Positions 49,894-60,400 are shown, counted from the stretch's first letter. The stretch: DNA of 64,000 nucleotides from Agrypnia vestita (GCA_016648135.1 JADDOH010000488.1:110460-174459), one strand, 5' to 3'. Translations and numbers: made by a program. Notes: generated by a model not told the origin, from the letters alone.

Positions 49894-51240
49894 ATTAATA
49901 AAATATAAGCATTAATCGACAGGACGCGGACAAAAAATCATTTTTAATGTTCTAGGGGAAACAAAGTTTTAATGAGTATTTATATGTACGCATCATTTGT
50001 TATTTTTATTAGTATAAAGTTACTTCCTTATCTAGAATCCGAAAGATAATTAAGAAATATTTGTTAAATTAAATTTACAAGAAATTTTTACGTTTTTTTG
50101 TTAATTTTAAAAGGCTTTTCATTCATATTGTTAGAAAATACTCTTGATGACTTCAAACAGTATATTCTATTTATTCCCGTATTTTGAGGCTTTAATCACT
50201 AATTAAAAGTTAGTTTTTTTAATGAAAACACTTTAATTATTATTTAAAAATAAAAATTCCAAAGTATGAAATGTGTCTAATAGATGTCGCCGCTGCCAAC
50301 GGCATTCTGTTTTATTTTATAATTATGTCGTTTACTGGATGTCCAGCCTTAGGTACCCAAGTGAAAATTCATTTATATCTTATGTCGTGGAGCATTTTAT
50401 ACATACATGCATTTGGATATTAATTAAATATTGTGACGCAGAATAATATTCACTTGGGTTCATAGTTCAGTATCGGTGAAAAAGTCGTTGTAAGCTCGGC
50501 ACGTTCCCACTATGGGTGAGCGTAATCTGGAGTTTTGCTTACCTTCGGGTACCGGAAGATTGAAAATAGGATCGGGGTTACAAAGTGACCCCAGTCAAAT
50601 TTCCGTTTTAACAAAATATAATGGTTTGATAATGCTCTACAATATTTTAAATTGCAATTTTCATGTTTTTATCCGACTGTGCGACGCAAATGAGTTATCA
50701 GCCTATGCATGTATGTATGTTTGTTCCTTTGTGGCGCTCTAGAGACCAAACGCGTAGGCCGATTTTAATGATTCTTACGTCAATCGATTTTCTTCTTTTC
50801 TCACGACTGTTAAAGACGCTATGTTCCGCATTAGAATTTATTATTTGTTTTACGTGTGTATCGATCATGGAACTATTTCTATGGTGCAGTTATTCAATAT
50901 TACTTAACATAACGCTAGACTGCTGGACTTATGGCGTTTTTTGATATTTTTAATTATTTTTTTTTTATAAGAAACCGTAGTATTTTGACGTCTCACGAGT
51001 AACAAGCGTCTGACTGATAGAAGCCGTGCAAGCAGAATTAAGTAAGCGAATCGTATAAAATATTGACGATTGTTAATGCGATAATTTTTTTTCGTTTACA
51101 TACGAAGCATGCGATGTATAACTGTCTATAAGGCTCTAGAGCCGGATTTCGATTCAAATGTGTTTACGAAATACGAAAAAACGACTGACGACTACATTGG
51201 AATTACGAGTAAAGAAAAATAAATTAACCCTATTTGAATA
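49860..51240. other. Unassigned region upstream of the exon
   Basis: (TA)n near 49860-49893, then AT-rich DNA. 50460-50720 is GC-richer, with a 76-codon frame (MGERNLEFCLPSGTGRLKIG...) that has no recognisable domain, and a GCATGTATGTATGTTTGTTC stretch common in insect repeats. Could contain promoter or 5' exon sequence of the downstream gene; nothing decisive. Confidence 0.25.
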
Positions 51241-51259
51241 AAAGTACATTTATTTTCAG

Positions 51260-52800
51260 TTTTTGCGACTATTCAGTGGATGTGTATCGAACGTCATAGA
51301 GAAAATATTTAAGTGTCATGCAAACTATATGATTCTTGTAAAACAGGACTAAAAAGTTCACTGAAAATCATAAAAACTAAGTGTTAAAAAATCGCCAAAT
51401 TGGAGTCTCAAATCAACCCCAGCCCTGGGTTTACCCCCAGCGGCTTCAAAAACTCCCCCGGACCTCAAAAAACCTCAAAAACCAACACTGTAAGGATCCA
51501 CCCTTACACGACGGTAAAGCCTCACAACAATTCTGAAGAAAACCCAAGAAGAAATTTAAATTCCTGGCCAAATAAAAACACGAGAAGAAGTAGCGAAAGC
51601 GCAGAAGTCGAAAAACCAAAAAACTGTGGCGTCTTTAGTTACAATTTGAATCCAGGAACGGCAGCGCGTCTCAACGAGGATCCTGAACATCTTCGTGACA
51701 GGTACGAAAGAGACATCGAGTGCAGAGACCAAAACTGTTCTTGCACAGCTCCGAATTTCGAAAACAACAATTCAGTTTCAAAACCAGTTCCGTTTGGAAT
51801 GAAAAACACAATTCGCCCGAGAAACGGCCCGTTGTTGGAGACCCCCAAGTATCCAGCCTATAATTCAACCACTTTGAGGAAGACTGCTGACTCTTCGACT
51901 TTCTCGGGGGACGGCAACGCTAATCAGTCCGCAAACGAGCAAATTCCCCGACAGAAGTCTGAAGATAGTCGATATCCGCTCGGGAATGACGCTTCCGGTT
52001 CCGCGGTTCCAATATCCGGCAGGAATGCTAATTCCGACGGTCGGGAAACGTGCGAAGAAAAGCACCATTGCAGTAAGACTCGAATTCGCGAACCGTGTCG
52101 TTTCAAGAGCGTCCACAGAGAACAGAATTACTCCAACAATTGTGCATACGAAAAAGACATGTGTTGCTGCAGTTGTAAAAATAAAACCCAAAACATCCCA
52201 GTGAGACAGTTCATCCAAATCCCTCAACTTATCGGCAATCCTGCGATATTTTTGCAGCATGGAAGAGATCCCGCTTCGAGTTTTGCGTCTTCAGCGCTGT
52301 TGAGGACGTCTAAATGTCACGCAGAACCAGTTTTGTCGAGGAGCCAAGACTCTTGCGTGGTGCACTCTTCAATCAACACAGCTGAAAGCAAATGCGCAGC
52401 ACACGGAAGCAAAACCAACGATCGCGGTGAAGACCGAAATCCTGGCGTCTGCAGCAAAGACTCCGAGTGTGCGTGCGTCATCAGAAAGTGCGCAAACAGG
52501 TGTTCTGCGAATGTGAACGAAGGCAAAGAGGTCGAAACTGAATGTGCCGCGTCGAATAGTGCTACCAATGAGGACCCGGTCGCAGTGGAGGACAGTGTGG
52601 AAAGTGCTGAAGATTTAGCCAGCGAAGAACGCGAGACTGTTGGAGATCCTGGAGTGGAGTGCAGCTGTAAGGCTGTCAAGGAGAAGGCGCAGCTGCCTCC
52701 CGTGGGAGTGGTGCTTGCAGCTCCTGGAAGCGGTTGGCCGATGAGCCAGCCTGTCTGGAACTTTGTTCCAGCTCACAACCTGGCCATGGTCGGAGATAAG
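51260..52800 (+). CDS. Exon of an unidentified host gene, TTG start
   Basis: The only convincing host coding exon. The frame runs from 51388 (after TAA 51385-51387) to the donor AAG|GTGAGT at 52798-52806. Translation from the TTG at 51400-51402 gives about 467 residues before the donor. The context CCAAATTGGAG would be a strong insect start (CAAAATGG-like) if it read ATG. The first in-frame ATG is residue 134 (51799). A possible acceptor TTTATTTTCAG ends at 51259, which would make 51260-51399 5' UTR. The protein is hydrophilic, rich in Asn, Ser and Glu, with Cys clusters (ECRDQNCSC, DMCCCSCKN, CACVIRKCANRC) and a C-terminal part PPVGVVLAAPGSGWPMSQPV. No signal peptide, membrane segment or known domain was recognised. 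Base composition is balanced and codon-like, unlike its flanks. The remaining exons were not found in the window. Confidence 0.65.
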
Positions 52801-52806
52801 GTGAGT
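52801..52806 (+). promoter_or_regulatory. Splice donor GTGAGT
   Basis: GATAAG|GTGAGT is an ideal metazoan 5' splice site. Beyond it the frame ends within a few codons and the DNA becomes AT-rich, as expected of an intron. The putative intron contains an RTE copy and the 108 bp satellite. Confidence 0.65.
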
Positions 52807-52984
52807 ACGCTCTTTTGATTATCAACGAAATTTACTATTTACTACGTTCATCCCTAAAAAATAATGGCATTAGGGAATACATTTTGGTAAACCAATTGAC
52901 CGGTTAATGTGGCTCAGTTTCATTGAAGAATTACTTAACAATAATAAGATATATCGGTAGCGGTACATGATGTAAAATATTATT

Positions 52985-53395
52985 CTAATACAAACTCTAA
53001 TATATGGCAGTGAAGTCTGGAATTGGCAAAAAAGAAAGGCCTTCGCTAAGGTGCTTGTGTGGAAAATCTTTGGTCGATAGAGTGAGGAATGAACAAATTA
53101 GAAGTTAATGTAATGCTGGCCTGGTAGACAGAATAAAGAAAGGAGTGCTGAGATGGTTTAGTCATGTGGAACGTGTGATCGATGAAATTATGGTCAAGGA
53201 AATATATGTGGCGAGTGTTGAAGGCAACAAGAGCAGAAGGCGTCCTCAAAAAACCTAGCACGATCAGATACTACAAGCATTGGAGGATAGTCTTGTTAAA
53301 AGCCTCAACAACCGCAGAGCATACCTGATATATGAATGTAGCCATGGTGTGCCAAGATAAAATAATGTGGCGTTCTATCCATCACCGGTTATCGA
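52985..53395 (+). pseudogene. RTE-like copy, plus strand, badly decayed
   Basis: Pieces such as YGSEVWNWQKRK, LRCLCGKSLVDRVRNEQIRS, KKGVLRWFSHVERV, KEIYVASVEGN, SLNNRRAY and KIMWRSIHHR in shifting frames. Closest in style to the 18655-19197 subfamily. It ends where the 108 bp array begins. Confidence 0.75.
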
Positions 53396-53412
53396 ACAAT
53401 TAATTGTAGGAG

Positions 53413-54490
53413 ACGAATGAAAAATCAGAAATAAATTTTAAAATTTTCAGTAAATTTTAATTAATAATGATAAATTAATTTCTCTACTACCTACATAGCG
53501 CGATATAAGGAAACCTGATGCTGAATGAAAAATCAGAAATAAATTTTAAAATTTTCAGTAAATTTTAATTAATAATGATAAATTGATTTCTCTACTACCT
53601 ACATAGCGCGATATAAGGAAACCTGATGCTGAATGAAAAATCAGAAATAAATTTTAAAATTTTCAGTAAATTTTAATTAATAATGATAAATTGATTTCTC
53701 TACTACCTACATAGCGCGATATAAGGAAACCTGATGCTGAATGAAAAATCAGAAATAAATTTTAAAATTTTCAGTAAATTTTAATTAATAATGATAAATT
53801 GATTTCTCTACTACCTACATAGCGCGATATAAGGAAACCTGATGCTGAATGAAAAATCAGAAATAAATTTTAAAATTTTCAGTAAATTTTAATTAATAAT
53901 GATAAATTGATTTCTCTACTACCTACATAGCGCGATATAAGGAAACCTGATGCTGAATGAAAAATCAGAAATAAATTTTAAAATTTTCAGTAAATTTTAA
54001 TTAATAATGATAAATTGATTTCTCTACTACCTACATAGCGCGATATAAGGAAACCTGATGCTGAATGAAAAATCAGAAATAAATTTTAAAATTTTCAGTA
54101 AATTTTAATTAATAATGATAAATTAATTTCTCTACTACCTACACAGCGCGATATAAGGAAACCTGATGCTGAATGAAAAATCAGAAATAAATTTTAAAAT
54201 TTTCAGTAAATTTTAATTAATAATGATAAATTGATTTCTCTACTACCTACATAGCGCGATATAAGGAAACCTGATGCTGAATGAAAAATCAGAAATAAAT
54301 TTTAAAATTTTCAGTAAATTTTAATTAATAATGATAAATTAATTTCTCTACTACCTACACAGCGCGATATAAGGAAACCTGATGCTGAATGAAAAATCAG
54401 AAATAAATTTTAAAATTTTCAGTAAATTTTAATTAATAATGATAAATTGATTTCTCTACTACCTACATAGCGCGATATAAGGAAACTTGA
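53413..54490 (+). repeat. 108 bp satellite array, 10 units
   Basis: Units start (CTGAATGAAAAATCAGAAAT) at 53521, 53629, 53737 and every 108 bases on. The first partial unit begins near 53413 and the last ends near 54490. Nearly identical units differ at few sites (AAATTGATTT or AAATTAATTT; CTACATAGCG or CTACACAGCG), which recur in a patterned way. Probably within the intron of the exon ending at 52800. Confidence 0.95.
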
Positions 54491-54491
54491 T

Positions 54492-54770
54492 GCTGTCCAT
54501 TCTCTGGGCACGACTAAACCAGTCCCTCCTTCGCTGTCTACTCCATCGCACAATGTCCACAGCCCCACATATCTCTTGTATCCTGTTGTCTCTCACGCTA
54601 TCCCTCAGCGTCTTGCCTGCTATCATTCTCAGTGTCTTCATCTCGGAAGTCTTCGATATTTGTTTTGTCCTAATTTTATCTTCTCTATACCACCTTGAAA
54701 AATTAAAATTGCTACTGGTACAGCGGCTCCATCTATTGAAACTAGTTAAAAAATTCAACAACAGTCTTTT
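54492..54770 (-). pseudogene. LINE RT C-terminus, minus strand
   Basis: Minus strand: RWSRCTSSNFNFSRWYREDK, IRTKQISKTSEMKTLRMIAG, KTLRDSVRDNRIQEICG, SRQRRRDWFSRAQRMDSI. The EM.TLR...G.T..D..R...I...C block and the RRR.W..H..RM block are insect LINE tail motifs. It abuts the satellite. Confidence 0.7.
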
Positions 54771-54889
54771 TTTTGTAGTTTTATGTCTTAATTAATTAGA
54801 ATAAATCAAATTTAAACGTTTGGTGTTTATTATATCTATCATACATATTATATCTTTCGACATGGTACTGCAAGCCAATACTTAACTAC

Positions 54890-55015
54890 AACATCCACAC
54901 ATATAACAACACTTCAGCCCTGATGATTGACCCTTCAACGGGATTCGAAACGTCGGTCAGAAAGGTCGTAAATACACGACGAAATACCCCAGAAATAAGT
55001 ATAGATTTGATGATT
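54890..55015 (+). mobile_element. Penelope-like element terminal piece
   Basis: CCTGATGATTGACCC (54919-54933), AACGGGATTCGAAACGTCGG, then GTCGTAAATACACGAC, itself a hairpin (GTCGT/ACGAC). CTGATGA...GAAAC is hammerhead-like and the style is typical of Penelope-like element ends. No protein remnant in this copy. Confidence 0.4.
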
Positions 55016-55094
55016 CTGATCAGCCGTGAAAATCTAAGAACATTTTTAACGTTAGGAAAACCTCTGTCCATTTAAGAAAGACTAAGTATAAGTA

Positions 55095-55198
55095 TGTGTA
55101 AGCCGTGCGTACGAGGCACATTGTTTCGTTGTGTTGGTATATATACCCGTAAATACCAACAAAATGAAACAATGTACGTCACACGCACGGCTCACACA
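55095..55198. mobile_element. ~104 bp hairpin MITE or foldback
   Basis: TGTGTAAGCCGTGCGT at the left is inverted against ACGCACGGCTCACACA at the right. The inner parts ACATTGTTTC and GAAACAATGT, and GTTGGTAT and ATACCAAC, also pair. The whole unit would fold into one imperfect hairpin about 45 bases long. No target duplication is obvious. Confidence 0.6.
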
Positions 55199-55359
55199 AA
55201 CTAATTCGATTGGTCTACTGTTATACAAAGGTCTGATTCTGTAAGTGTTGTGTTATTGTTCAAATAGATGCGTATTTAGTTGTTTTTGATGATGATGATG
55301 ATGATAGGAAAATTAATAGCATCTCTATATATTAACAAATATAAAATAATGGATATTTA

Positions 55360-55531
55360 AAAAAAAATTAACGCTTCAACAGGCCAAGAGGCCCGTTGCA
55401 GAAGTGAAACCCATCACAAAACACCCAGGCTGAGAAAATTACATAGATTAATTGTGACCTCACCGGGAATCGAACCCGGAACCCTCGGTGCGAGAAGCCA
55501 GTGTCATATCCACTCAGCTACGAGGGCCGCC
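55360..55531 (-). mobile_element. tRNA-derived SINE, minus copy
   Basis: Inverse of the 9518-9688 SINE. Minus strand starts GGCGGCCCTCGTAGCTGAGT (A box region), has B box GGTTCGATTCC (55466-55476) and ends GCCTGTTGAAGCGTTAATTT before an A run. The two differ by scattered substitutions. Confidence 0.8.
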
Positions 55532-55599
55532 TATTATTAAATTACGTCATTGATAAATTTCCCACTGAATATAGTAATTTATTAAAACACGTGTGATAT

Positions 55600-55860
55600 T
55601 TTTTTTTATTTTTATTTTTATTTATTTATTTATTTCTTTAAAATTTATTTATACATAGAAATGAAGGTAGTTGCTTCACTAGACAATGTCTGTTCTGAAG
55701 CAACTACCTGTACAGTTTTTTTTTTAAAGTTTGAACATTAGCAAGATATAATATATATAATACACATATATACACACATACATACAAATATACACTCATA
55801 TACATCTACATATATATACATATACATACACACACACATATATATATATATAATATTAGA
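55600..55860. repeat. Simple sequence and short hairpin
   Basis: ATTTATTT runs (55605-55650), an inverted pair AGGTAGTTGCTTC / GAAGCAACTACCT (55665-55709), and ATAC/ACAT microsatellites (55740-55855). Confidence 0.75.
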
Positions 55861-56087
55861 AATAAGATTTATATATTGTCTGTAAGAAATAAAACACAAA
55901 CAAAAGACTATATATTAAAGAATTATACATTTAGACATTGTATATAGGGAGTAAAATCATTCAAACAGAAGCCAACAAAGCGGTTACCAAATGTAGGCAG
56001 ACTACAAAATGAAAGCAATGTGTCATACATGACAGCTTTAATTTCATTGCAAAACAATTTTGTGACTATTAATATGGACTGTATTGA

Positions 56088-56276
56088 CTATATTAATATG
56101 GATGACACATTGGTCTCATTTTTTGTCCTACCCACACCAAAGAGCCACCTTGTTATTTTATGTTTGAATTCTTTTAACACCTTAAGACCCTTTACGTCTA
56201 ATGGCAGGTTATTGTATATTCTTGGAGCACAAAAAAAGAAAAATCTCTGTCCGAACTTTGTGTTCATTCTCGGCAC
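56088..56276 (-). pseudogene. LINE RT extreme C-terminus, minus strand
   Basis: Minus strand: MPRMNTKFGQRFFFFCAPRI, YNNLPLDVKGLKVLKEFKHK and ITRWLF. TKFGQR.FF..AP..YN.LP........F...I..WLF is the CR1/Rex-type LINE end. Confidence 0.7.
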
Positions 56277-56360
56277 CGTGAAGTTTCCACTTATCTTGCT
56301 CCTTGTATCCCTCCTTGTATGTATGTAATATATATTGTAAAAGTATTTTTTAAAATTATA

Positions 56361-56755
56361 TTAATAGCGAGTGGGTAGGTTGGAGAGGAACGTGGGAAGG
56401 GAGTAGAAGGGAAGATAAATTGTACGAATTAGTTTCGGTGCGGTTGTATGAATAGTGTTTGTTTTATGTTCCTTACTTATCGTTGAGTTAAAAATGTCAA
56501 TGTGCTGATAGTTTGTATTAAATGAATTTGTGGATCTGCTGATACAGGAGTTTTGTTTTGAGTTGGTCTTGCAAAGAGGGAGATGAAAAGTAGGTGAATA
56601 TCTATTGTTGCGAGTTGGGATATGGAAAGATATTCGTTGAAGAAGTTCAGGACTATCGACTAGGTAGTGTGATATTTTAAATATCATAACTGTGTCAGCC
56701 ATGTCTCTTTGAAAAGTTAGAGTCTGCATGTTGAAAAACTTTTCAGTCTTCATTG
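56361..56755 (-). pseudogene. Jockey-type LINE RT C-terminus, minus strand
   Basis: Minus strand: MQTLTFQRDMADTVMIFKIS, HYLVDSPELLQRISFHIPTR, NNRYSPTFHLPLCKTNSKQN, SCISRSTNSFNTNYQHIDIF. R.MAD...FKI...LVDSPELL..I.F.IP.R is the same kind of tail as at 46095-46740. Open for 130 codons. Confidence 0.75.
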
Positions 56756-56799
56756 CTTTTATATAAATATATCACTTGTCTAAGACCACTAATGAGTTA

Positions 56800-57365
56800 A
56801 GGAATACACGACTAGTTTCGACAACTGAGATGTTGTCACGGGTGATTATATAAACTAAAACATAAGAGTAAAATTAATTATCCAAGGTACTGTTACAGGT
56901 GGGCGGAGTTATGTTTGGAGAGAGGGGGTTAGCTGGGGATGGGGTTTGAGTTAACGGGAACAAGGTAAGGAGCGGTGAAGAATTTTGAAATATTATGTTA
57001 TTGATTAGAGTTTTATTATAATTTAAATTTATTTGTATTTCTAAATTTTCGAGATTGTTCATTATTTGGCTTTAATATTTAACAGGGTGTAATAGTTTAA
57101 GTGTGTGGGAATGGAAAGAGTGATCGGTGTTAATAATGTGGTTAGAAAATTCTGAAAAATAATTACTAACGAGACCGCGACGATGTTCTTTCATTCTTAT
57201 TTTAAGATTGACCGATGTATTTCGTATTGCAGTCACCACACGTGACTTCGTATGCTCCGCTTTTTCTAAAAAGTTTACTTTTGATTTTGAGTTAATTCTA
57301 ATAAGTTAATCGAAAATTTTTCTTAAATTGTTGTTGGTGAAATATGCGGGTTGTATATTATCTAT
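56800..57365 (-). mobile_element. Penelope-like element remnant with GIY-YIG endonuclease
   Basis: Minus strand: YFTNNNLRKIFD, IRINSKSKVNFLEKSGAYEV, TCGDCNTKYIGQS, then a frame break, LKIRMKEHRRGLVSNYFSEF, SNHIINTDHSF, and a last frame ending TCNSTLDN at 56874. YEVTCGDC...YIGQS...R..EH is the GIY-YIG endonuclease (with the CC spacer) that follows the RT in Penelope-like elements. At 56812-56845 GACAAC/GTTGTC pairs directly before GAAAC, a hammerhead-like end. The RT itself is not present. Confidence 0.75.
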
Positions 57366-57705
57366 ACAATTTATTACACATTTTATTATTATCTATCAAT
57401 GTATTATTACACCCATTATTTTTAGTTATTTGTTTATTGTGTCTTTATTTTATTATAATTTAAAGTACTAAGGGGAACGGTTTAATAGAGAATGCAAACT
57501 GGCCATTCTGTGTGATATGGGGTATGGAATTACAGTATCCGTGTGGGTTGGTTTTCTGTAGATATTGAAATCTAATTTGTTAGTTACTATCTTAATTGAA
57601 AGGCTAAAAAATTTAAGGAGTTTTCTAAATAATGTCCACAAATCCACAAAGTTAACGCCAGTTCAATAAATAATATAACTTCATTCTTAAATGAGATCCA
57701 AATGG
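57366..57705. other. AT-rich segment, nothing firm
   Basis: May include more of the Penelope-like element upstream of the endonuclease, but no frame supports this. Confidence 0.25.
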
Positions 57706-57711
57706 TTTAGG

Positions 57712-57782
57712 TATCTTAGGTAGTCTCACATCGGTGTCTTAGGTAGTCTCACATCGGTGTCTTAGGTAGTCTCACATCGGTG
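57712..57782 (+). repeat. 23 bp tandem repeat, three units
   Basis: TCTTAGGTAGTCTCACATCG plus GTG, repeated three times without change. Confidence 0.9.
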
Positions 57783-57944
57783 GCGCCAATACACAAAATC
57801 ATGCACTTTTTCAAACACGCGTAACGGTTAGTTACTTATTAATTTGATTAACATTACAATAGTTCTCACTTAAACCTGCTTTCAAAAAGGTATTTCAAAA
57901 ATAAAAACGTGCTTCGTAAAAACCACTTTGTATTATCGAGGTTC

Positions 57945-58425
57945 GATTTCGCATCGAATCAAAATTGGCTACAAATGTACATCGGCTTTTTATTGTCTGT
58001 TTGGGAAGCATTGTCGCTGGGTACACATTGACTATGCGCATAGCCCTCGGGTAGCCGAAAGGACGCATTGTTCCATTGCTGAATAGAATTGTTTATTGAC
58101 CATCACAATGCGGCTGTACTATCGGCTCGGGGTCTATTGTTTCGCAGCATAGCGAGGGGGATTGTTCCGACCGACATGTGTCTCATACTGCGGTGTATGT
58201 GGGCGATGGTTGCGCGGGCCGGCAAACGGCGCGTGAACGAGACGGCCGTCGGTTTAAGTTTTTTGGCGTGAAAGCGAGTCAAAAATATCTATACACTTTC
58301 AAAGTTGCCACACTGCTTCAAGTTTGTACAGTACGTTTGCGAAATTTGATCACGATCGCGTCCTCCACTACGGATGACAAGATTCAGCGAGCTAGATTAC
58401 CAAAGGGATTGCTTTGAAGGAGATT
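57945..58425. promoter_or_regulatory. GC-rich single-copy island with SOX-like sites
   Basis: Long stretch without a repeat partner. Contains several ATTGTTC/CATTGTT-type and TATTGTTT words, which resemble SOX sites, and GCGCGGGCCGGCAAACGGCG. Two overlapping short frames have no domain. Candidate enhancer; inference only. Confidence 0.3.
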
Positions 58426-58434
58426 TAGGTACTG

Positions 58435-59111
58435 ATACACATGCTTATTTTTGAGCATGCTTGTTAGCGTGCTCTAACAGCTGTACACACTTGCTAGTTA
58501 TCAGTATGCTTATTTTCAGCTTGCTCAATGTTGACAATCAAACACACATGCTTACGAGTATTACTGGCATGCTTTTGTCATAGAACAGAGACGCTCTTGT
58601 TCAAAATGGAAACTTTGCAAACTGAAATAGGAAATTCAAGTGAACCAATAAATCAAAACAGTTCCCGAGTTTCCATCCGCATATTTTCGATTTTACGTTT
58701 TGATTATAATTATTATTGTAAGATTTGAATCATTCATGTCTTTTAACAAAGTTTTATAAGCATTATTTCTTGACATATGCCCTTTTTATATATTCCAAGG
58801 TATTGTGATTCCTATAATAAGTCACGAAAAGTAATGTTTTGTCGTCTCCCCAACGTGCCATATTAGTTTCATCTGTCGCGGACTGAGAAGATCGCATAGA
58901 CAATCGATACTAGCCGCGAATGACATTAGCACGCTCATAAGCGAGCCTGTTCATACATGCTCAAAAGATACCCTCTCCACCCTCAAATAAAATGAGCACG
59001 TCCATAAATCAACCGGCGGTTGATTTTTGAGCATACTCATTACTGGCAAATAGCAATGGCTCAAGAAGCTGAATACTGCGTACGCTCTCGTGCCACTAAT
59101 GAATGTAGTAT
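58435..59111. mobile_element. SANT-derived DNA element, copy 2
   Basis: The inverse of 27860-28504: GATACACATGCTTATTTTTG at the left and CGTGCCACTAATGAATG at the right. Minus strand at about 58800-58875 reads QSATDETNMARWGDDKTLLF, VTYY, a Myb/SANT-like start. The minus strand continues to about 58600 with frame breaks. It has one copy of the 70 bp unit that is triplicated in copy 1. Confidence 0.65.
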
Positions 59112-59204
59112 GTAGACTAAAACTATATATCTTTCTTATAACAAGACTACCACACATCGCACTCGCAGAGAGATACCGAAACCATAACATTGTACGTATT
59201 CTGA

Positions 59205-59545
59205 ATTAGATACGTTTATTTAATCAGCTGTTCGGCGGCTACCTACGGCGCGACAGACGCGAATTTCCATAGATTAATGAATAATATTATTTTTGGCGGG
59301 AAACGCGCGTCGGAGCGTTCCAAATTTGAATAGGATGTTTGCGAAAGGGCTGGGGGGCGATTTTGGCGGGGAGCTAATATTTATTGAGGCTTGGATTTCA
59401 GTGCAAACCGCGCTCTGGAGTCTGTACACCTTATGGTGTGTGGGCGGGTTCGGGCCGAAGCTAAGAGTTCAAGTTTACAAAGAACACGCACAGATGTCGT
59501 TACATTCACAGGTAACAGGATAACAAATAAACATTTTTAGGGCAT
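59205..59545. promoter_or_regulatory. GC-rich single-copy island with E2F-like site
   Basis: TTTTTGGCGGGAAACGCGCG at 59291-59310 contains TTGGCGGGAAA, an E2F-type site; a second TTTTGGCGGGGAG follows at 59363-59375. No repeat partner. Frame 59293-59523 has no known domain. Confidence 0.35.
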
Positions 59546-59616
59546 TAACAAACCGACAGATTTTGTAATAATTTAAATAGGTTAAGGATAATCGTTTACT
59601 TTGTAATATTATAACG

Positions 59617-59775
59617 TAAATTTGATAGATCTCTTTGATCGTCGCCACCTGAGTCTGCTTGCAAAGTTTCAGCTCGATCGGATCACGGGAAAAGGGTCAA
59701 AAATCGATCCAAAGTTTTTCCTTTTTCGTCGAGCAAGCAAGCAGACGCTACGAGTTAGATGAAAGGGAGTAAAAA
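59617..59775 (-). mobile_element. Family E repeat, copy E7 (5' part only)
   Basis: Minus orientation; retains GATCGTCGCCACCTGAGTCT, GCTCGATCGGATCACGGGAA, AAGCAAGCAGACGCTACGAG and the outer GAAAGGGAGT. The 3' two thirds are absent. Confidence 0.8.
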
Positions 59776-60300
59776 AAGAAATTTCACAAAGGCCACTCAG
59801 ACGTAAGAGGCCCACAAAGTGGAGCAATTTTCTACATTTTTAGAACATCGTAGGTTTGGTTATTTATTAAATGATTAAATAATTTAGTTCATGTCACTTT
59901 AATGTGATATACTTTCATACAAAAATTTGATAAAAAACTACAACATCAGAGAACCCTGAACTCTGAATAAAATACAGGGTGGTGACCCTTATAAGAAGCA
60001 GCACGTAGGGGGTAGCTTCTCGACCTCACACAAGGGGGCGATTCAACCAACACCAAGGGAATATGAGAAAAAATTGTGAAATTTGCTCACTTTGCAAGAC
60101 GATCGCCTTTAAGCAAAATGCTTTTTTTAAATGGTGGTTGGCGCCTAATTTATATTGAAAATAAAAAAAAATAGTATCGACTGATACCAAAAATGCCATA
60201 AAAAATTTATGCTTGCATACGAGATCACCATACGCCATTTTTATTGTCAAACCTAATATAATATAACCTAATATAATAAACCTAATATAACTGCATATAA
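59776..60300. other. Unassigned segment
   Basis: 59980-60250 contains CAGGGTGGTGACCCTTATAA and GGTGGTTGGCGCCTAATTTA. The 74-codon minus frame is not recognisable. Possibly another dispersed repeat. Confidence 0.25.
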
Positions 60301-60321
60301 TATATGAAAATAAATGTTAAT

Positions 60322-60400
60322 GCAGCACTGTGGACTACGTGAAAACTCATAAATACCTCGGTCTACTCGTAGATGAATATTTCATTAGATATTGGGATCA
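60322..60400 (+). pseudogene. Tiny RT thumb fragment
   Basis: Reads TVDYVKTHKYLGLLVDEYF, the YLG.LVD thumb motif of CR1/Jockey-type RTs, then diverges. Under 30 codons remain. Confidence 0.5.
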
